From assembly GCA_946887085.1 (NCBI GenBank), contig CAMPKG010000172.1:1-7442 (forward strand): a stretch of DNA of 7,442 bases, written 5' to 3'. Positions 5,516-7,442 of this stretch are shown in pieces. The first letter of the stretch is position 1; each line of letters opens with the position of its first letter. Source of the DNA: an uncultured Sphingobacteriales bacterium. Lineage in GTDB: Bacteria > Bacteroidota > Bacteroidia > Chitinophagales > Chitinophagaceae. A model generated the notes under the pieces. That model worked only from the letters and a program-made list of their open reading frames with translations, had not been told where the DNA came from and searched no databases. The position numbers and the translations under genes are program-made.

Positions 5516-6549
5516 TTCAAAGTTTTCTTTTTTACGTGCAGCATTACTGAATACCAGTTGTCATCTTTGGTTATTTCAATCTTATGCTCATCCGGATACA
5601 AAAGCTCCAGTCTCTTTTTTACATTTTCCAGCCCGAACCCGCTGTTTTTGTCAAAAGCCTGGTCCGCTTTACTCCTTGAATTCTTCACCAAAAAAAGCAC
5701 CAGGTCGTTCCATGTCCTCAACACTATTTCAATGAATATCTTCTCATCGGCCGTATTCTTAGAATGCTTGAAAGCGTTCTCAATAAAAACGATCAGCAGC
5801 ATGGGCGCGATCGCTGCAGCATCGTCTGCCGGAATTGAAATATCTGTTTGCAATACCAACCGGTCGCCCAGCCTTATCTTTTCAAATTCGATGTAGTTGT
5901 TGATGTAGTCGACCTCATTTTCCAGCGGCACCCATATTTCGTTCGATCCGTACACAGAATACCGGAGCAGGTCCGACAACCGCAACAGTAATGGTGGTAT
6001 CTTTTCATGCTGTGTCAGCGAAAGGCCGTACATATTGTTCAGGGTATTGAAAAGGAAATGCGGACTTAGCTGCGACTGCAATAACCGCAATTCGCTTTCG
6101 CTGTGCGCTGCCGCGGTCTTTGCTTCTGTAAGTTCCTTTTCTGCGAGGGCCCGTACCACTTTGATCAGGATCCCCAGCACTACACTCATAGCCAAAAACG
6201 AAAGCAGGTGCCACATAAGACTGGGTATCGTCCCTGCGAAACGGAAATTGCCATGAAAAGAAATGACTACCAGGCAGGCGAGGATGAAGGCCCCGAGGCC
6301 AATGACCAGCCTCTGCGGCTTGAAGTGTGCGTGCAATCGCCATACATCAGCAATGTATCGCCCGGTAAATATGCCAGCGAAGAAACACATGGTAAGCCCG
6401 GTAGCTACCGCTTCGTCTTCGCTTACCGGCAGGCTGCCAATATATTCATTGCATGCCAGCCAGACCGGGACAGACATAACGGCGCTGAAAAGAAAATATA
6501 TCCTCTTTCCAAAAAATATCACCGGCTTATTTACCCAGGCATTGCTCAT
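5512..6549 (-). CDS. LytS/YehU-type membrane sensor histidine kinase
   Basis: 345 residues from ATG 6549. Four hydrophobic spans are visible at about 17-37, 48-70, 80-100 and 110-132, followed by a short helical linker (about 133-155). The His_kinase (PF06580-type) domain carries the phosphoacceptor in SPHFLFNTLNN, with H164. The ATPase domain shows the N-box FIENAFKHS (255-263) and G-box GFGLENVKKRL (304-314). This is the class that pairs with LytTR regulators, and its stop codon overlaps the regulator start as ATGA, so the two are one operon. There is no extracytoplasmic sensor domain beyond short loops, so the signal is probably sensed in or at the membrane. The frame extends upstream to a GTG at 6657, but the extra 36 residues (rich in His, Arg and Cys) look non-coding, and MSNAWVNKPVIFFGKRIYFL is a normal start for this family. 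Confidence 0.93.
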   Translation of the reverse strand: MSNAWVNKPVIFFGKRIYFLFSAVMSVPVWLACNEYIGSLPVSEDEAVATGLTMCFFAGIFTGRYIADVWRLHAHFKPQRLVIGLGAFILACLVVISFHGNFRFAGTIPSLMWHLLSFLAMSVVLGILIKVVRALAEKELTEAKTAAAHSESELRLLQSQLSPHFLFNTLNNMYGLSLTQHEKIPPLLLRLSDLLRYSVYGSNEIWVPLENEVDYINNYIEFEKIRLGDRLVLQTDISIPADDAAAIAPMLLIVFIENAFKHSKNTADEKIFIEIVLRTWNDLVLFLVKNSRSKADQAFDKNSGFGLENVKKRLELLYPDEHKIEITKDDNWYSVMLHVKKKTLK

Positions 6550-6739
6550 TACAACACAAATATGGGCAACAAATCGAAAAACTACTAAGTTCCTATGGCG
6601 AATTAGATCATATCCATGACGAAGGCAACATAAATCATGTCGAATGTGTTCATGCACACGAAACGGCTTTCCGTCATTCTTTGCTTGCGATAGGTCATAT
6701 TAGTTTCTGAGCGCTTTACATGCCTGCAATATTTGCAGC
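6550..6739. promoter_or_regulatory. Divergent control region between the kinase operon and the receptor gene
   Basis: This 190-bp region should hold both promoters. On the minus strand CATATTTG (plus positions 6557-6564) matches seven of eight positions of the TAnnTTTG consensus just before the kinase start. GGCAAC occurs at 6565-6570 and 6624-6629. I found no clear pair of LytTR-type direct repeats, so control of the receptor by the regulator is not shown by the sequence. Confidence 0.35.
6724..6738 (+). promoter_or_regulatory. Inverted repeat over a -7-like box just before the receptor ATG
   Basis: CTGCAA and TTGCAG arms (6724-6729, 6733-6738) flank a TAT centre, one base before the ATG at 6740. 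AATATTTG at 6728-6735 matches seven of eight positions of TAnnTTTG, and TTTC at 6704-6707 sits 20 bases upstream as a weak -33. It could be an operator over the promoter of a leaderless transcript, or a hairpin hiding the start if transcription begins further upstream. Confidence 0.3.
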
Positions 6740-7442
6740 ATGAAAACGATAAGCAGTTTATTGCTGGCCGCAGTTGCTACCTGCCAATGCACAGCACAAA
6801 CAAGCGATACAGCTGCTGGCAAACCCCGCAAACAATTACAGACAGTGACCGTTACAGCTAAAACCCCTATGGTGCGCCAGGAAGCAGACCGTATCATCTA
6901 TGACCTGCAAGCCGATCCGCAGAGCAAAGTGAGCAGTGTACTTGATATGATGCGAAAAGTACCACACCTGTCTGTGGATGCTGATGATAAACTACTGCTA
7001 AAAGGCAGTTCGGGCTACAAAGTATTCATCAACGGACGCCCTTCGGGTTTGGTGGAGCGAAATCCCAAAGACGTACTGCGCAGCATGCCGGCATCCACTA
7101 TAAAAAGCATTGAAGTAATTACCAACCCACCGGCTAAATACGATGCCGAGGGACTGGCTGGTATCATCAACATTGTTACTTATCGACAGTTGCACAACGG
7201 GTACAGGGGTGCAGCCAATATTTACAAAAAGGCGCCTGCAGGCGGGCCCGGAGGGGGAGGGTCTTTCACTGTTAAGCGCGGCAAGACCGACATTTCAGTA
7301 TTGGCTGGCTTGAGCAGGTACGATGTCCCTGAAACTTACAGGGAGTTACGGAGGACGGCAACTGATTCTTCGATGCTGCACCAACATACCTTAAAGCATA
7401 GCAATAGCCACACAGCTTATGTATCAGGCGAATGGAACTACG
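6740..7442 (+). CDS. TonB-dependent receptor-type outer-membrane beta-barrel protein (3' end outside the window)
   Basis: The frame opens at ATG 6740 and stays open to the window end; 234 residues are visible. MKTISSLLLAAVATCQCTAQ is a signal peptide with probable cleavage after TAQ (residue 20). The plug domain follows at once: LQTVTVTAKTPMVRQEADRI (33-52), SSVLDMMRKVPHLSVD (65-80), LLLKGSSGYKVFINGRP (85-101), SMPASTIKSIEVITNPPAKY (115-134) and DAEGLAGIINIVT (135-147), a classic Bacteroidota TonB-dependent receptor pattern. A glycine-rich stretch (168-174) and the first barrel strands come next. There is no CarboxypepD_reg-like domain between signal peptide and plug, and not enough room for one. 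The protein should sit in the outer membrane and take up a ligand using TonB energy or work as a related barrel; the substrate cannot be told. It is divergent from the kinase/regulator operon, which may control it. Confidence 0.9.
   Translation, partial: MKTISSLLLAAVATCQCTAQTSDTAAGKPRKQLQTVTVTAKTPMVRQEADRIIYDLQADPQSKVSSVLDMMRKVPHLSVDADDKLLLKGSSGYKVFINGRPSGLVERNPKDVLRSMPASTIKSIEVITNPPAKYDAEGLAGIINIVTYRQLHNGYRGAANIYKKAPAGGPGGGGSFTVKRGKTDISVLAGLSRYDVPETYRELRRTATDSSMLHQHTLKHSNSHTAYVSGEWNY

Noticed and set aside
6550..6657. N-terminal extension of the histidine kinase to GTG 6657
   Set aside because: The extra 36 residues are His/Arg/Cys-rich and unlike kinase N-termini, and they would occupy much of the divergent promoter region; ATG 6549 gives a typical start.
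6663..6674. ACGG-CTTT-CCGT hairpin in the divergent control region
   Set aside because: A four-base stem is expected by chance and has no T-run or other supporting context.

Overview
This window looks like part of a chromosome from a Bacteroidota member, probably of the Chitinophagia/Sphingobacteriia type. The reasons are a TonB-dependent outer-membrane receptor with the NPPAKYDAEGLAGIINI plug motif, a LytTR response regulator paired with a PHFLFN-type membrane histidine kinase, weak or absent Shine-Dalgarno sequences, TAnnTTTG-like -7 boxes, and TCTGAACC-headed and CGTCATATCGAACG-bounded intergenic repeats of a kind I associate with this phylum. No lineage can be proven from the window alone.

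Layout. Positions 1-1044 (+) carry the body of a GT-B (MurG/GT28-like) glycosyltransferase whose first residues lie outside the window. It runs tail to tail, with no base between the stop codons, into a MoxR-type AAA+ ATPase (1045-2058, -). A 116-bp divergent promoter region separates moxR from a small conserved-type cytosolic protein (2175-2504, +). Positions 2505-3267 are gene-free and dense in repeats: three forward copies of a TCTGAACC-headed, 8-9 nt phased repeat, a terminator-like hairpin, a 155-bp inverted-repeat (MITE-like) element, and a fourth, reversed copy of the phased repeat. A DUF2236/MpaB-type oxygenase follows (3268-4044, -). Divergent from it is a two-TM protein gene broken by a single-base frameshift (4137-4755, +). 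Then come a LytTR response regulator (4811-5515, -) and its sensor kinase (5512-6549, -), which overlap by ATGA. Divergent from these is the 5' part of a TonB-dependent receptor (6740 to the window end, +).

How the parts work together. The kinase and regulator form one two-component operon, and the receptor across the 190-bp divergent region is a plausible but unproven target. The other genes look like unrelated single-gene units in alternating orientation. MoxR lacks the DUF58/VWA partners that usually follow it. The most unusual part is the repeat block: all four phased-repeat copies lie downstream of a gene and in the same orientation as that gene's transcription. One copy supplies the stop codon of the 109-aa gene. 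I see no CRISPR array, tRNA, rRNA, prophage or complete insertion sequence.
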